Origin: Paraburkholderia graminis C4D1M
Lineage (GTDB): Bacteria > Pseudomonadota > Gammaproteobacteria > Burkholderiales > Burkholderiaceae
Length of the DNA stretch: 64,000 nucleotides
Reading direction: 5' to 3'
Assembly (NCBI RefSeq): GCF_000172415.1
Contig: NZ_ABLD01000005.1
Coordinates: 124,001 to 188,000, forward strand
The notes under the pieces are model-generated. The model was not told where the DNA came from. It searched no databases and saw nothing but the letters and a program-made list of their open reading frames with translations. A program made the translations under genes and the position numbers. Below are positions 63,798-64,000 of this stretch, piece after piece. Numbering within the stretch: the first letter of the stretch is position 1; each line of letters opens with the position of its first letter.

Positions 63798-64000
63798 ATG
63801 AAGATTCAACTGCGATATTTCGCGAGCGTGCGTGAAGCGCTCGGCCTGGCCGACGAAACCGTCGAGGTGCCCGAGGGCATCGCGACCGTCGGCGACGTGC
63901 GCGCATGGCTGCGCGTGCGCGGCGGCATCTGGGCCGACACGCTGGCCGAAGGCCGCGCGCTGCGCATGGCCTGCAATCACGTGATGACCGACGCCGGCAC
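63798..64000 (+). CDS. moaD: molybdopterin synthase sulfur carrier subunit (partial at window end)
   Basis: The first 67 residues of a ubiquitin-fold MoaD: MKIQLRYFASVREALGLADETVEVPEGIATV, then a helix (VGDVRAWLRV) and RMACNHVMTDAGT. The C-terminal Gly-Gly that carries the thiocarboxylate lies beyond the window. With MoeA it belongs to molybdenum cofactor synthesis. Confidence 0.92.
   Translation, partial: MKIQLRYFASVREALGLADETVEVPEGIATVGDVRAWLRVRGGIWADTLAEGRALRMACNHVMTDAG

Overview
The window looks like a chromosome segment of a high-GC betaproteobacterium of the Burkholderia sensu lato group (Burkholderia, Paraburkholderia or Caballeronia). The evidence is the rpsF-priB-rpsR-rplI-dnaB order, a complete arn (Ara4N lipid A) operon with ArnA split into two genes, an alaT-hom-thrC-moeA-moaD run, and strong GC3 codon use. 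Most of the window is ordinary, densely packed core sequence. Species was not determined.

Layout. 0-5 kb: initiator tRNA-Met (minus), a UPF0303 protein, an SMR transporter, small hypothetical genes and a 3-hydroxyisobutyryl-CoA hydrolase-like gene. 5.3-8.7 kb: sulfonate-sulfur cluster ssuD-ssuC-ssuB-ssuF, without ssuA or ssuE. 8.7-12.2 kb: small proteins, dusA and tRNA-His. 12.2-17.4 kb: an AT-richer accessory island behind tRNA-His. It carries an acyltransferase-3 gene, an SGNH hydrolase, a decayed second SGNH copy and a second acyltransferase split by an IS30-family insertion sequence. It ends at a degenerate second copy of the tRNA-His 3' end. 17.5-24.8 kb: lipoprotein, DUF3820, tas, NodI/NodJ-type exporter, universal stress protein, DUF2939, and lexA with two SOS boxes.

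25-30.3 kb: sulfate uptake regulon sbp-cysT-cysW-cysA-cysB. 30.4-37.3 kb: asparaginase, DUF3597, and the glyoxylate branch gcl-hyi-glxR, divergent from a LysR regulator. 37.4-39.2 kb: ECF sigma factor with a zinc-finger anti-sigma factor. 39.3-42.4 kb: ribosomal/replication operon and dnaB. 42.5-49.7 kb: DUF47-PiT phosphate pair, an atypical SDR, an NlpC/P60 lipoprotein, a PIN-PhoH ATPase and bcp. 49.8-57.3 kb: arn operon read leftward (arnT, SMR-type flippase, arnB, arnC, formyltransferase, decarboxylase, arnD). 57.4-64 kb: Mth938-like gene, alaT, hom, thrC, moeA and the start of moaD.

Functional themes are sulfur acquisition (ssu plus sulfate ABC transporter with CysB), glyoxylate-to-glycerate conversion, surface modification (Ara4N on lipid A, O-acylation in the island) and threonine biosynthesis. 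The most notable anomalies are: a one-base deletion that splits hom; the IS30 insertion, whose removal with one GA target copy exactly restores a 438-residue acyltransferase; the displaced tRNA-His 3' end at the far island border; and two extra nucleotides in the initiator tRNA. The hom and tRNA anomalies are single-base length changes in short homopolymer runs, so sequencing error must be excluded first. No CRISPR array or recognisable defence system was found.
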